Below, one piece after another: positions 18,274 through 27,868 of a stretch of DNA of 64,000 bases (the first letter of the stretch is position 1; each line of letters opens with the position of its first letter). The stretch lies in contig CALOCZ010000034.1 in the NCBI GenBank assembly GCA_942491935.1, positions 81,777 to 145,776 on the forward strand. Direction: 5' to 3'. A program made the translations under genes and the position numbers. Below the pieces are notes generated by a model that was given only the letters and a program-made list of their open reading frames with translations, was not told where the DNA came from and did no database searches. Source of the DNA: JAGTVG01 sp942491935. GTDB lineage: Bacteria > Bacteroidota > Bacteroidia > Cytophagales > Cyclobacteriaceae.

Positions 18274-20347
18274 TTATCTTGTGAAATTATATTCAACGCG
18301 CCGATTCATCCTAAGGTCTTTTATAGTCTTTCCTTCTATTATCGGCATTTGTTCACCAAATCCCAATACCCTAATTCGTCGAATATCAACACCTTTATTG
18401 ACCATATAATCCCTGACTGAGAGTCCTCGGCTCAACGACAATTTGAAGTTATATTTTTCATTACCAATTTGATCAGTAAAACCGGCTAATTCTACCATAA
18501 TATCTGGAAACTTCTCCATATATTTAACAATAAAGTCAATTACAGGATATGATTCTTCATCAATCTTATCAGAATCAAATGGGAATGTGATTTCATAGGC
18601 ATCATCACCCATAATTGTCTCAGTCTCATATATTGGCACTATACGCTCTACTTGTTCTTCTTCTGTTTCAGCAATTATTTCATCAGGAACTAAAAGTCCC
18701 ATTTGAATATCATGATCATAAGTGTATTCATTATTCCTGTTTTCTAATGCAAGAATTGTTACATAAGGTTCATAACCTTCTTTCTCACTAATTAGTTTAA
18801 ATTCATTTCCGGAAGGTACTATGATTTCATAGGAACCAGATGCCTCATTTGAAATTGTCGTACTATACAATCTTTCTTCCGGAAGAATTAACATGGATAT
18901 TACCGAATTAATAGGCTGACCTGTCCCTCTATTGAGCACACTCCCACGAATAGCAACAAGAGAAGTTTTCTCCAGGAATTTCGGACGCTCGATCTGAATA
19001 ATACCATATGTACTATCAGCATCCATCCTGGTAAAAAACGCATATTCATCATTATCATCAAAGAAAAAATAGCTTTCATCTGCTTTTGTATTTACATCTC
19101 CTCCAACATTCTCAGGAGTAGTCCAGTTGTTCCAGGAATCGCCTATCCTTGTAATGCGGTATATATCACTTCCCCCAAAACCAGGATATCCGTTTGATGC
19201 GAAATAAAGAGCCCTTTCACTTTCAGAGTAATAAGGTGCATATTCATCCAGAGTAGTATTTATATTTCCACCCATATTCTCAGGTTCGGACTACCGATTG
19301 CCATTTTCACGTCTGATTATATAAAGGTTCCTATCACCTTCGGTATCATATCTCAGTGTAGAGAGGATAATAATAGAATCAATCGGTACTATGGAATAAT
19401 CGGCATCGAACGAGGCAATTCGACTGTTTTTTATTTTTAACTCCTCGATTCCTCCCCATTCCTCTCCAGCCTTTGTGGTTAATATCACATTCTTAGCTGG
19501 AATATTGGATTTGCCTGATATGTTTCCCAAAAGAAGTGTCGGTTGACCATTTCCAAATATCACATCATTTGTGCTGTTATACCCAATATCATTGACCCCT
19601 TCCCCGAGTGATACCCCGGGTTGAAACTGGCCACTGTTTTCATCATATTGTGATTGCCAGATGTCTCCAGAATCTTCAACTCCGCCAACATTTTGCGGAC
19701 TATATCCCCTCGTAAAGTACAATGTATTCAGGGATTTTATATACATAGGTCGGGAATCTGGAGGCAGTTTCTTCAGCTCAAGGGATAAAAATTGATTTTT
19801 CAAAACCAGGATTTCTTCTAAATGCTATATCTTTTGTGGCTACAATTGGGATAGTAGTTCCACTAATTCCTATTGCATCGATGCCATTATATCCCGGCAC
19901 CTTACTGCCATCAATTACTATTTTTACAGCACTAACGGCGTAATCAGTTTCAGAAAGGTAAATATTTAAAATTCTTCCTTCTACATTCAAAGGTCGTGGC
20001 ATAAATGTATTCAATAAATACTCCTTATCATTTTCATCATATAAAAATACTTGCAGTAATGATCCTGGATTAAATGATTCACCAATGGCTATTTGTCGCA
20101 CCTTCATAGATTGATCATATCCAACCTTCACGAATGATATTCTATCGGGTCGGGATGGAAGCCATGCATTTGGATTATCACCAAATTCCGGAAGCACATT
20201 TGGTTTACCAAGTACCTGTGTTGCAGAATATTGATATTCAGACATTTGTGAGGAAAAATCGAGGATCTTTGAAGCCCATTGGACCTCCTGAGCGGCAATA
20301 CTACACCCCCAAAGCATTATTGCTAAGGCAAATGAAAAATGTTTCAT
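18274..20347 (-). pseudogene. Discoidin-like / PD40 / OmpA protein, copy 2, disrupted
   Basis: Copy 2 is a close paralog of the intact gene at 20554-22662 over its whole length: signal peptide, EVQWASKILDFSSQMSEYQY, propeller motifs, regulatory-like domain and OmpA domain ending RMNRRVEYNFTR. It is broken in two places. Near 19760-19800 three one-base changes relative to copy 3 shift the frame (an extra base in the T-run 19796-19800, a lost C near 19778, an extra G near 19760). At 19291-19293 an in-frame TAG replaces the TGG (Trp) of the SEP motif in copy 3. The amber codon is a substitution, unlike the homopolymer slips in gyrB, so real decay is plausible. The C-terminal 333 codons are intact. 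Confidence 0.7.
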
Positions 20348-20397
20348 TGAAGAATCAGGTTGGTTAACTACATCAATTTAAAAAACTTAATGGCACT

Positions 20398-20475
20398 AAT
20401 GCAAACCCTATAGAAAGAATTCTTATTACAACCATACAATTCATTTGCAATCCCTCATTGTTTTCACTCGAAAAA
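20398..20475 (-). repeat. Relic of the 3' end of the short OmpA gene, left by tandem duplication
   Basis: This stretch resembles the last codons and the following bases of the OmpA gene at 22721-23422 (plus-strand copy around 22715-22790: AGAATTCT, CATTTGC, CTCATTGTTTTCACT in the same order). It is followed on the minus strand by copy 2 exactly as the complete gene is followed by copy 3. It is therefore the 5' edge of a duplicated segment and not a gene. Confidence 0.7.
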
Positions 20476-20497
20476 AAATTCGCAAATGATCAGGATA

Positions 20498-20517
20498 GGA
20501 AGTTCTACCAAACTTCC
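20498..20517 (-). terminator. Hairpin after OmpA/PD40 copy 3
   Basis: A 7-bp stem GGAAGTT / AACTTCC (20498-20504 and 20511-20517) with a 6-base loop lies downstream of the stop of copy 3. The T-run on the minus strand is about 20 bases further on, so termination activity is uncertain. Confidence 0.4.
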
Positions 20518-20553
20518 CGTTCAACGCTTATACATAGTTTCTTCTGACCTTCT

Positions 20554-22662
20554 CTATTTGGTGAAATTATATTCAACGCGGCGGTTCATTCTAAGGTCTT
20601 TTTCATCATCCACACCATATTCCGCTGTCATTCTTTCCCCAAATCCCAGAACATCAATCCGGCTCGATTTAATCCCTTTGTCAACCATATATTTCTTAAC
20701 AGCTGAGGCTCTTTTAAGCGCTAGCTCATTATTGTATTTTTCATCACCAATATGGTCAGTGAAGCCAGCTAATTCTATATCAATTTCGGAGTTTTTCTCC
20801 AGGAATTCTATGAGCAAGTCAATAACTGGAATTGACTCTTCTGTGATCTTATCCGAGTTGAAGTCAAAGGTGATATCGTAAGCATCACTTGCAGTCCTTT
20901 CGGTATCAGCTATCGGGGTGACCGGTTCCGCTTCAGGGCCTGGTCTGACCTCAGGTTTTTCCGGTGGCTCATCAGTTGCTGCAATAACCACATCAGGAAC
21001 GAGAACAGCCATCCCCATGTCAATATCAAAATTATATGTATAAGGGGCATTTCTGTTTTCAAGAGATAGAGAAGCTTCATAAACTTCAAATCCTTCTTTC
21101 TCACTTATCAATATAAATTCGTTTCCGGAAGGTACCATAATTTCATATGCTCCTGTCGTCTGATCAGATATGGTCATTCCATATGTCCTCTCTTCAGGTA
21201 AAATCAATACGGATATAACCGAATTGACCGGGCGGCTGGTTTCCTTATTAAGTACATTTCCCTGTAATGTAACCAAAGGTGTTTTCTCAAGGAAGACTGG
21301 TCTTTGAACGCGGATAATACCAAAAGTACTGTCTACATTCATCCTGGAGAAAAAAGCGTACTCATCTGTATCATCAAAGAAAAAATAATTTTCATCAGTT
21401 TCTGTATTGATGTCGCCCCCCAGATTTTCAGGAGTGGTCCAGTTTTCCCAGGAATCACCTATCCTTGTAATACGGTATATATCGCTTCCCCCAAAACCAG
21501 GATATCCGTTCGATGCAAAATAAAGAGACCTTTCACTTTCAGAATAATAAGGTGCATATTCATCCAGAGTAGTATTTATATTTCCACCCAAATTCTTTGG
21601 CTCAGACCACTGATTGCCTTTTTCACGTTTGACCAGGTATAGGTCCCTTTCGCCTTCAGTATCATACCGCAAGGTAGAGAGGATAATAATAGAATCATTT
21701 GGTACTATGGTATAATCTGCATCGATCGAGGCAAGTCGGCTGTTTTTTATTTTCAGAACCTCGATTTGCCCCCATTCACCATCAGTCATTGTAGTTAATA
21801 CCACATTTTTAGCCACTGTGGTGGACTTACCGGATATGTTTCCCATTAGAAGTGAAAGTTGACCATCTCCAAATATCACATCATTTGTGCTATTATATCC
21901 AATATCATTGATCCCTTCTCCAAGTGATACCCCGGCTTGAAAACGGCCACTGTTTTCATCATATACCGATTGCCAGACATCACCGGCATCGTCAACTCCA
22001 CCAATGTTCTGCGGGCTATACCCCCTTGTAAAGTACATGGTATTCAGGGATTTTATATAGACAGGTCGTGAATCTGAGACAGTTTCTTCAGCTCCAAGGG
22101 ATAAATATTGGTTTTCCAAACCAGGATTTCTACGAAAAGCAATATCTGTTTCAGCAACTATTGGGATAGTAGATCCGGAAATCCCAATTGCATCAATGCC
22201 ATTATATCCCGGCACATTGCTGCCTTCAAGTACAATTTTAACTGCATTTACTGCATATTCAGTTTCAGAAAGATAGATATTGAGCAATCTTCCCTCTACA
22301 TTAAGTGACCTTGGGATAAATGTATTAAGAAGATATTCCCGATTATTTTCATCGTATAAAAACACCTGATATAATGCGCCAGGATTAAAAGACTCTCCAA
22401 TTGCAATTTGACGCACATGCATGGGCTGATCAAATCCCACTTTTATAAATGAAGTTCTGTCCGGTCTTGATGGAAGCCAGGCATTGGGATTGTCGCCAAA
22501 TTCAGGAAGCACATTGGGTTTGCCGAGCACCTGGGTGGCAGAATATTGATATTCCGATAATTGGGTAGAAAAATCTAATACCTTAGAGGCCCATTGGACT
22601 TCCTGGGCCAGGGCAAAACACCCCATCAGCATCAGTGTGGATGCCAATAAAAATCGCTTCAT
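20554..22662 (-). CDS. Discoidin-like / PD40 beta-propeller / OmpA C-terminal protein (copy 3)
   Basis: A 702-residue exported protein. The signal peptide (MKRFLLASTLMLMGCFALAQ) could be read as a lipoprotein-like MGC box, but the AxA-type cleavage before EVQW fits better. Then come a beta-sandwich-like domain (about 20-165), PD40 propeller blades (SRPVYIKSLNTMYFTRGYSP; YAPYYSESERSLYFASNGYP), a carboxypeptidase-regulatory-like domain (about 440-540), a short Pro/Glu linker, and an OmpA peptidoglycan-binding domain (AGFTDHIGDEKYNNELALKR; DVLGFGERM; RMNRRVEYNF). It is the intact partner of the broken copy 2 and probably the functional member of the pair. Confidence 0.85.
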   Translation of the reverse strand: MKRFLLASTLMLMGCFALAQEVQWASKVLDFSTQLSEYQYSATQVLGKPNVLPEFGDNPNAWLPSRPDRTSFIKVGFDQPMHVRQIAIGESFNPGALYQVFLYDENNREYLLNTFIPRSLNVEGRLLNIYLSETEYAVNAVKIVLEGSNVPGYNGIDAIGISGSTIPIVAETDIAFRRNPGLENQYLSLGAEETVSDSRPVYIKSLNTMYFTRGYSPQNIGGVDDAGDVWQSVYDENSGRFQAGVSLGEGINDIGYNSTNDVIFGDGQLSLLMGNISGKSTTVAKNVVLTTMTDGEWGQIEVLKIKNSRLASIDADYTIVPNDSIIILSTLRYDTEGERDLYLVKREKGNQWSEPKNLGGNINTTLDEYAPYYSESERSLYFASNGYPGFGGSDIYRITRIGDSWENWTTPENLGGDINTETDENYFFFDDTDEYAFFSRMNVDSTFGIIRVQRPVFLEKTPLVTLQGNVLNKETSRPVNSVISVLILPEERTYGMTISDQTTGAYEIMVPSGNEFILISEKEGFEVYEASLSLENRNAPYTYNFDIDMGMAVLVPDVVIAATDEPPEKPEVRPGPEAEPVTPIADTERTASDAYDITFDFNSDKITEESIPVIDLLIEFLEKNSEIDIELAGFTDHIGDEKYNNELALKRASAVKKYMVDKGIKSSRIDVLGFGERMTAEYGVDDEKDLRMNRRVEYNFTK

Positions 22663-22720
22663 TTAGGAATCAGGTTGGTTAACTGCGGCAATTTAAAAAA
22701 CTTAAGGGTACTAATGCAAA

Positions 22721-23422
22721 TCAGATGGAAAGAATTCTGATTTCAACCCTTCTATTCATTTGCCTTGATTCCTCATTGTTTTCACTGGAAATGGGCTTAC
22801 TACCCCCAAAAGCGGCAGTTTTTACTCTTTTATGATGAATACCCTGGTTGACCAAATACTTCTTGATTTCAAGGACCCGGTTCTCGGAAAGTTCCATATT
22901 GGCTCGCCTTCCCCCTTGCCGGTCGGTATGCCCTTCAAGCCGTATTTTCATGTCTGGATACTGGTTCAGCAACATCACTAGCTCCGAAATTTCCTGTTGG
23001 GATTGGTCAAGAATCTGATAATCACCCTGGGCAAAGTAAATATTGTACAATCTTAATAATTGCCCTGGTTTAACAGACAGTAGCTCAAAATTCAAGCCAC
23101 TCTGATTACCGGCAATGAATACCGTGTCAATCTCTGGTTTATAATTGTTGGAGGTTACTTCAACAACATACTTCTGGTCACTTCGGATTGTAACTTCATA
23201 TGTTCCGTTATCTGTTCCTGAATTTATTATATATACATCAGAAGCATCCGGAACACTTTCCAATACCAGGGTAGCATTGATGGGTTCTCTGGTCAATGCA
23301 TCTATGATGGTCCCTTGTATTTTATAGTCCTTATAAAGCGGATATCCAGTCTGACCAAATACATTAAAAGTCATGGTCAGGAATACCAGCAAAATGATTA
23401 CTGGTAATCTTACAGGTTTCAT
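22721..23422 (-). CDS. Short OmpA-family protein with carboxypeptidase-regulatory-like domain
   Basis: A 233-residue exported protein with a signal peptide (MKPVRLPVIILLVFLTMTFN, cleaved near VFGQ). A small beta-sandwich follows at about 30-110 (IQGTIIDALTREPINATLVL, typical of CarboxypepD_reg-like domains). The OmpA domain is at about 120-233 (RLEGHTDRQGGRRANMELSE; TAAFGGSKPI; QMNRRVEIRI). It is the first gene of the OmpA cluster in transcription order. Its 3' end is duplicated as a relic near 20400. It may be co-expressed with copy 3, 58 bp downstream. Confidence 0.85.
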   Translation of the reverse strand: MKPVRLPVIILLVFLTMTFNVFGQTGYPLYKDYKIQGTIIDALTREPINATLVLESVPDASDVYIINSGTDNGTYEVTIRSDQKYVVEVTSNNYKPEIDTVFIAGNQSGLNFELLSVKPGQLLRLYNIYFAQGDYQILDQSQQEISELVMLLNQYPDMKIRLEGHTDRQGGRRANMELSENRVLEIKKYLVNQGIHHKRVKTAAFGGSKPISSENNEESRQMNRRVEIRILSI

Positions 23423-23471
23423 TTATTATTTATGAGTTTCCTTATAAAGAAACGCTCAAGTTTGATTTCAA

Positions 23472-24786
23472 TTACATAAATTGATTCAAAATATTTTCAT
23501 ATAACTCCTGCTTTCCGCTTGTCAACCCAGGCTCACCCAGTTCACCTGCTATCCTCTGCAGGTCTTCCAATTTCAGCTTACCTGCTTCAAAATCCGCCCC
23601 GTTTCCTGAATCATATGAAGCATATCGCTCTTTTCTTAATTTCCTGTAATCAGAACTTTCAAGAATCGCATCAGCGACAAGCATTGCTTTGGAAAACACA
23701 TCCATGCCCCCAATATGTGCATGAAACATGTCTTCCAGATCCGTAGAGTTCCTTCTTGTTTTAGCATCAAAATTTATGCCACCCCCTTTAAATCCACCAG
23801 CTTCCAGTATAACAAGCATGGCTTCTGTTAATTCATATACATTATTCGGAAACTGATCTGTATCCCATCCATTTTGATAATCTCCCCTGTTCGCATCGAT
23901 GCTTCCAAGTAGTCCTTCATTGGCCGCAACCTGCAGCTCATGTTGGAAGGTATGCCCGGCTAATGTGGCATGATTTACCTCTATATTCAATTTAAAATCA
24001 TCAAGCAGGTTATATTTTCTTAAGAATCCAACAACAGTGGCTACATCATAATCATATTGGTGCTTCGTTGGTTCCATTGGTTTTGGTTCAATGAAAAAGT
24101 TACCCTTAAATCCCTGTTTACGCGCATAATCTCTCGCCATATGAAAAAATCGGGCGATATGATCCTGCTCTCTACCCATATCTGTGTTCAGTAAACTCAT
24201 ATAACCTTCTCGTCCTCCCCAGAAAACATAATTCTCCCCACCAAGTTCAATAGTGGCATCTAAAGCATTCTTTAATTGTGCTCCTGCATAAGCTAAGACA
24301 GAAAAATCGGGATTTGAAGCTGCTCCATTCATATAACGTGGATTTGAGAACAGGTTTGAAGTTCCCCATAGCAATTTTACCCCCGTTTCCGCCTGTTTTT
24401 GTTTGGCATAATCTATTATAGTCTGTAGCCGCTTCCCGGATTCAGATAAAGAAGCCCCTTCATCGATCAGGTCAAAATCATGGAAACAATAGTAAGGGGC
24501 CCCAATTTTGGTTATAAATTCAAAGGCAGCATCCATTTTATCTTTAGCCCGGATAACAGGATCACCATTGGCATCCCAAGGAAATACTTTTGTGCCCGGC
24601 CCGAATGGATCATTGCCGGTGCCACAGAATGAATGCCAATAGGCAATGGCAAATCTGAAATGGTCTTTCATCTTTTTTTCCTGCAACCAACTTCTCAGGG
24701 TCATAATATTTAAATGCCAGTGGGTTATCAGATTTTTTCCCTTCAAATGCTATTTTATCTACTCCTTTGAAATACGTATTACTCAT
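23472..24786 (-). CDS. xylA: Xylose isomerase (one-base frameshift near the N-terminus)
   Basis: XylA converts D-xylose to D-xylulose. The gene starts at the ATG at 24786 (MSNTYFKGVDKIAFEGKKSD) and should continue into MKDHFRFAIAYWHSFCGTGN, but a run of seven T residues on the plus strand (24673-24679), where six are needed, shifts the frame. From there to the stop the family sequence is complete: WGGREGYMSLLNTD, FFIEPKPMEPTKHQYDYD, NIEVNHATLAGHTFQHEL, GSIDANRGDYQNGWDTDQFP, and metal-binding Glu and Asp residues in place. With the repair the protein has the usual 437-438 residues. Overlap ATGA with xylB upstream shows a xylBA operon. An error in the run is more likely than real decay. Confidence 0.93.
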
Positions 24787-26270
24787 AATATTTTTTGATT
24801 TAATATATTTAACCACTCTAGATATTTTTCTTCATATTGATTTATTAATTTTTGATCCGGTTCATAACGCTGTTTTACCTCCAGGCCCTGAAAAGCCTCA
24901 TCGAAATCTTTGTATAATCCTGATCCAACACCAGCAGCCCGTGCCGCACCCTGACTTCCGTCAGTATTATACAATTCTACAACAACATTATTGGTATTTA
25001 CAAAACCTTCCCTGAATATAGGACTTAAGAACATGTTGGCTTCACCAGCCCTGACTATATTCATCTTCATCCCCATATCTTTCATTACGTCAAAGCCAAA
25101 CCGAAGCGCAAAAACTATCCCTTCCTGGGCAGATCTGAGCATATGACCTCTGGTATGCCTGTTGAAATTCAGCCCGTAGATACTGCCTCCAATGTCTTTA
25201 TTCCCAAGAACACGTTCAGCGCCATTGCCGAACGGGAAAGTATATAATCCGTCAGATCCAATGGCGATATCAGATGCCAGTTTGTTCATTTCAGGATAAT
25301 CATCGTCTCCTGTATTATGCTTAAGCCAACTATTCTGTATGCCTGTCCCGTTGATGCACAATAGGACACCATACTTTGGGCTTTCTGCGTTATGGTTCAC
25401 ATGAACAAATGTATTGACCCTCGATTTAGGATCATAATTCGCTTCTTCGATGATTCCATATACGACGCCTGATGTTCCGGCTGTGGCCGCTATCTCTCCA
25501 GCATTTAACACATTTAATGAAAAGGCATTATTCGGCTGATCACCTGCCCGGTACGCAACGGGTATTCCTTCGGTAAGACCTAATTCTCGTGCTGCAGAGG
25601 ATGACATTCTACCCTGAACTGAAAATGTGGATGCCAATTCCGGCACATGGTCTTTGTTAAGGCCATACTGGTCCATAACCAGAGATGACAATCCTTTTTC
25701 CTTAAAATCCCATAATATCCCCTCAGATAGCCCGGAGGCAGTCGTCCTGATATCACCAGTTAGTTTCATGGCAATATAATCGCCCGGCAACATGAATTTG
25801 TATACCTTATCGTAAATTTCTGGTTCATTATCTTTTACCCACTTAAGTTTGGACGCTGTAAAATTCCCCGGCGAATTCAGCATATGTCCCAAACACAAAT
25901 CTTCTCCTATGGATTCAAAAGCCCGATCCCCTATTTCAACTGCACGGCTATCGCACCAGATAATAGAGGGTCTCAACACATTGGTATTCTTGTCAATTAG
26001 AACAAGACCATGCATCTGGTAGGATATACCAATGGCCCCGATATCACCAGGATCAATTTTCACATTAGATTTGATCTTACTTATTGCCTGTTTGATGTGA
26101 TACCACCAGGTTTCCGGATCCTGTTCCGCCCATCCAGGATAATCGCTCCGGATCTCCATCTCTTTTTCAGGCGAAATTGCAGAGACAACAACCTTTCCTG
26201 TTTCAATTTCCAGCAAGGAAGCCTTAATGGAGGAACTGCCAATATCCAATCCTAATAAAAAAGTCGACAT
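24783..26270 (-). CDS. xylB: Xylulokinase
   Basis: A FGGY-family sugar kinase of 495 residues that phosphorylates D-xylulose. The start at the ATG at 26270 (MSTFLLGLDIGSSSIKASLL) places the ATP-binding motif DIGSSSIK at the N-terminus as in the family; an upstream ATG at 26297 would add nine residues. GMHGLVLID-type substrate loop (ISYQMHGLVLID), IWCDSRAVE, AGDQPNNAFSLN and the C-terminal EANMFLSPIFREGF region are all present. The stop overlaps the xylA start by four bases, so both are translated from one mRNA. No xylose regulator or transporter lies in the operon; a sugar symporter is 9 kb away. Confidence 0.92.
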   Translation of the reverse strand: MSTFLLGLDIGSSSIKASLLEIETGKVVVSAISPEKEMEIRSDYPGWAEQDPETWWYHIKQAISKIKSNVKIDPGDIGAIGISYQMHGLVLIDKNTNVLRPSIIWCDSRAVEIGDRAFESIGEDLCLGHMLNSPGNFTASKLKWVKDNEPEIYDKVYKFMLPGDYIAMKLTGDIRTTASGLSEGILWDFKEKGLSSLVMDQYGLNKDHVPELASTFSVQGRMSSSAARELGLTEGIPVAYRAGDQPNNAFSLNVLNAGEIAATAGTSGVVYGIIEEANYDPKSRVNTFVHVNHNAESPKYGVLLCINGTGIQNSWLKHNTGDDDYPEMNKLASDIAIGSDGLYTFPFGNGAERVLGNKDIGGSIYGLNFNRHTRGHMLRSAQEGIVFALRFGFDVMKDMGMKMNIVRAGEANMFLSPIFREGFVNTNNVVVELYNTDGSQGAARAAGVGSGLYKDFDEAFQGLEVKQRYEPDQKLINQYEEKYLEWLNILNQKIL

Positions 26271-26346
26271 CTGTATAAATAAAGTTTTAACGGGCACTAA
26301 AAATAAAAAATATTAGGCATAATTTCAGGTTTCCACGCCAATTAAA

Positions 26347-26838
26347 TCAGCATCTGGCGAATTTCTGGAAACTATAATCGTAAGGGTTCAGATTATCACT
26401 TTCATGGAAGTCTTCACTGATCATCTTCCATTGATTTTTATCAATCTCAGGGAAAAAAGTATCCCCTTGGGTAATTGTGTGGATAAGGGTAAGATATATA
26501 TAGTTTGCGATACTAAGGGATTGCCTGAAAACCTCTCCACCGCCAATTATGAAGATATTTGGTTCATCTGCCAATATGCTTAGAGCTTCTCCGAGGCTTT
26601 CAGCCTTAATGCAATTCGAATGTAGACGATCAGTTGTATGGTGTGTAAGAATTACGGATAGCTTATCAGATAAAAGTTGATCTTCAGAAAGATAACTTTT
26701 CCGTCCCATAATAAATGGACAGCCCTTTGTGATCTTTTTAAAATGAGCATGGTCGGCAGGCATCGTCCAGGGCAACTTATTGGCCCTGCCAATCACCCTG
26801 TTTTCTGACATAGCGGCTATAAGTGAAATTTTCTGCAT
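26347..26838 (-). CDS. folA: Dihydrofolate reductase
   Basis: A 163-residue enzyme that reduces dihydrofolate with NADPH. The order of motifs is typical: SLIAAMSENRVIGRANKLPW (active-site region), DHAHFKKITKGCPFIMGRKS (nucleotide binding), IFIIGGGEVFRQSL and DTFFPEI. The catalytic acid, usually Asp or Glu after the PW motif, lies in PADHAHF. It follows the tsf terminator and is probably transcribed separately. Confidence 0.93.
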   Translation of the reverse strand: MQKISLIAAMSENRVIGRANKLPWTMPADHAHFKKITKGCPFIMGRKSYLSEDQLLSDKLSVILTHHTTDRLHSNCIKAESLGEALSILADEPNIFIIGGGEVFRQSLSIANYIYLTLIHTITQGDTFFPEIDKNQWKMISEDFHESDNLNPYDYSFQKFARC

Positions 26839-26877
26839 TCCTGTAAACTAAAACACATTCTTCAATTTTACAAGAAC

Positions 26878-26940
26878 AAAAAAATCCCGCCTACCTGCTG
26901 TAGTCAGGCCTGTCTGCGACAGGCAGGTCGTTGGCGGGAC
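26878..26940 (-). terminator. Long nested-hairpin terminator after tsf
   Basis: The outer stem TCCCGCC / GGCGGGA (26885-26891 and 26933-26939) encloses inner inverted repeats (ACCTGC..., CCTGTC / GACAGG, CAGGT). On the minus strand it is followed by seven T residues. It ends the rplM-rpsI-rpsB-tsf transcript. The inner part resembles the CCTGCCTGTC / GACAGGCAGG type of interspersed palindrome and may be a repeat recruited into a terminator. Confidence 0.85.
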
Positions 26941-26945
26941 AATAA

Positions 26946-27776
26946 TTATCCTATTACAATACGTTTAAAGGACGTTACAGTCAGTCCTTTATTTATGCTA
27001 TCAAGATACTTAGCAATTGTTTGTGAATTGTCTTTTACGAACTGCTGATTCAATAGAGTATTTTCTTTATAGAACTTATTCAATTTACCAAGTGCGATTT
27101 TTTCAACCAGATTTTCGGGTTTACCTTCAGCCCTGGCCTGTTCTTTTCCTATTTCTACCTCTTTATCGACAACATCCTGAGGGACATCATCCTTATCTAC
27201 AGCTACGGGGCTCATTGCTGCAATTTGCATTGCTACGTCTTTCCCTGCATCACTGACATCAGTCCCATTTACTCCTTTTAAAGCAACCATTACACCAAGT
27301 TTATTATTGGCATGAATATAAGAGATCACTTTTTCGCCAGCAAGTTCCTCACAGGCTGAGACTTCCAGTTTCTCACCTATTTTACCCATCAGTTCTTCGA
27401 TCTTCTGAGCAACGCTCAAGTCTCCTGTTTTAATAGCCATCAGTTCTTCAATGCTCGATGGGCTGTTTTCAGCGGCAACCTCGACTATGGTTTGTCCTAA
27501 TGTTTTGAATTCATTATTCTTGGCCACAAAATCAGTTTCGCAATTTAATGCGATCAGAAAACATTTTGAATCGTTATCAACAGACTTTATAAAGATCGAT
27601 CCTTCAGAAGCTTTTTTACCAGCTCGTGAAGCAGAAATTTTCTGTCCTTTTTTCCTTAAGATCTCAACGGCTTTATCAAAGTCTCCGTTTGCTTCTGTAA
27701 GTGCCTTTTTGCAATCCATCATTCCGGCACCTGTCATTTTTCGAAGTTTATTTACGTCTTGTGCTGTTATTGCCAT
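26946..27776 (-). CDS. tsf: Translation elongation factor Ts
   Basis: A 276-residue nucleotide exchange factor for EF-Tu. It starts with the UBA-like domain (MAITAQDVNKLRKMTGAGMM, DCKKALTEANGDFDKAVEIL), followed by the core with NCETDFVAKNNEF (the TDF signature), then VISYIHANNKLGVMVALKG. A final helical part contains GKLNKFYKENTLLNQQFVKD. It is the last gene of the ribosomal protein operon, 90 bp after rpsB. Confidence 0.97.
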   Translation of the reverse strand: MAITAQDVNKLRKMTGAGMMDCKKALTEANGDFDKAVEILRKKGQKISASRAGKKASEGSIFIKSVDNDSKCFLIALNCETDFVAKNNEFKTLGQTIVEVAAENSPSSIEELMAIKTGDLSVAQKIEELMGKIGEKLEVSACEELAGEKVISYIHANNKLGVMVALKGVNGTDVSDAGKDVAMQIAAMSPVAVDKDDVPQDVVDKEVEIGKEQARAEGKPENLVEKIALGKLNKFYKENTLLNQQFVKDNSQTIAKYLDSINKGLTVTSFKRIVIG

Positions 27777-27868
27777 CTTTTTATGTTGTTTTTAGCATGT
27801 ACAAAAAAATTGAACACTGATATATTTCAATGTTCAATTTAATTTTATATCAGATAATATACTTTTTT

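Noticed and set aside
24660..24690. Programmed -1 frameshift in xylA at an A-rich slippery site
   Set aside because: The frame change needed is +1 (or -2), not -1, and no downstream stimulatory structure is evident; an extra base in the run explains it better.
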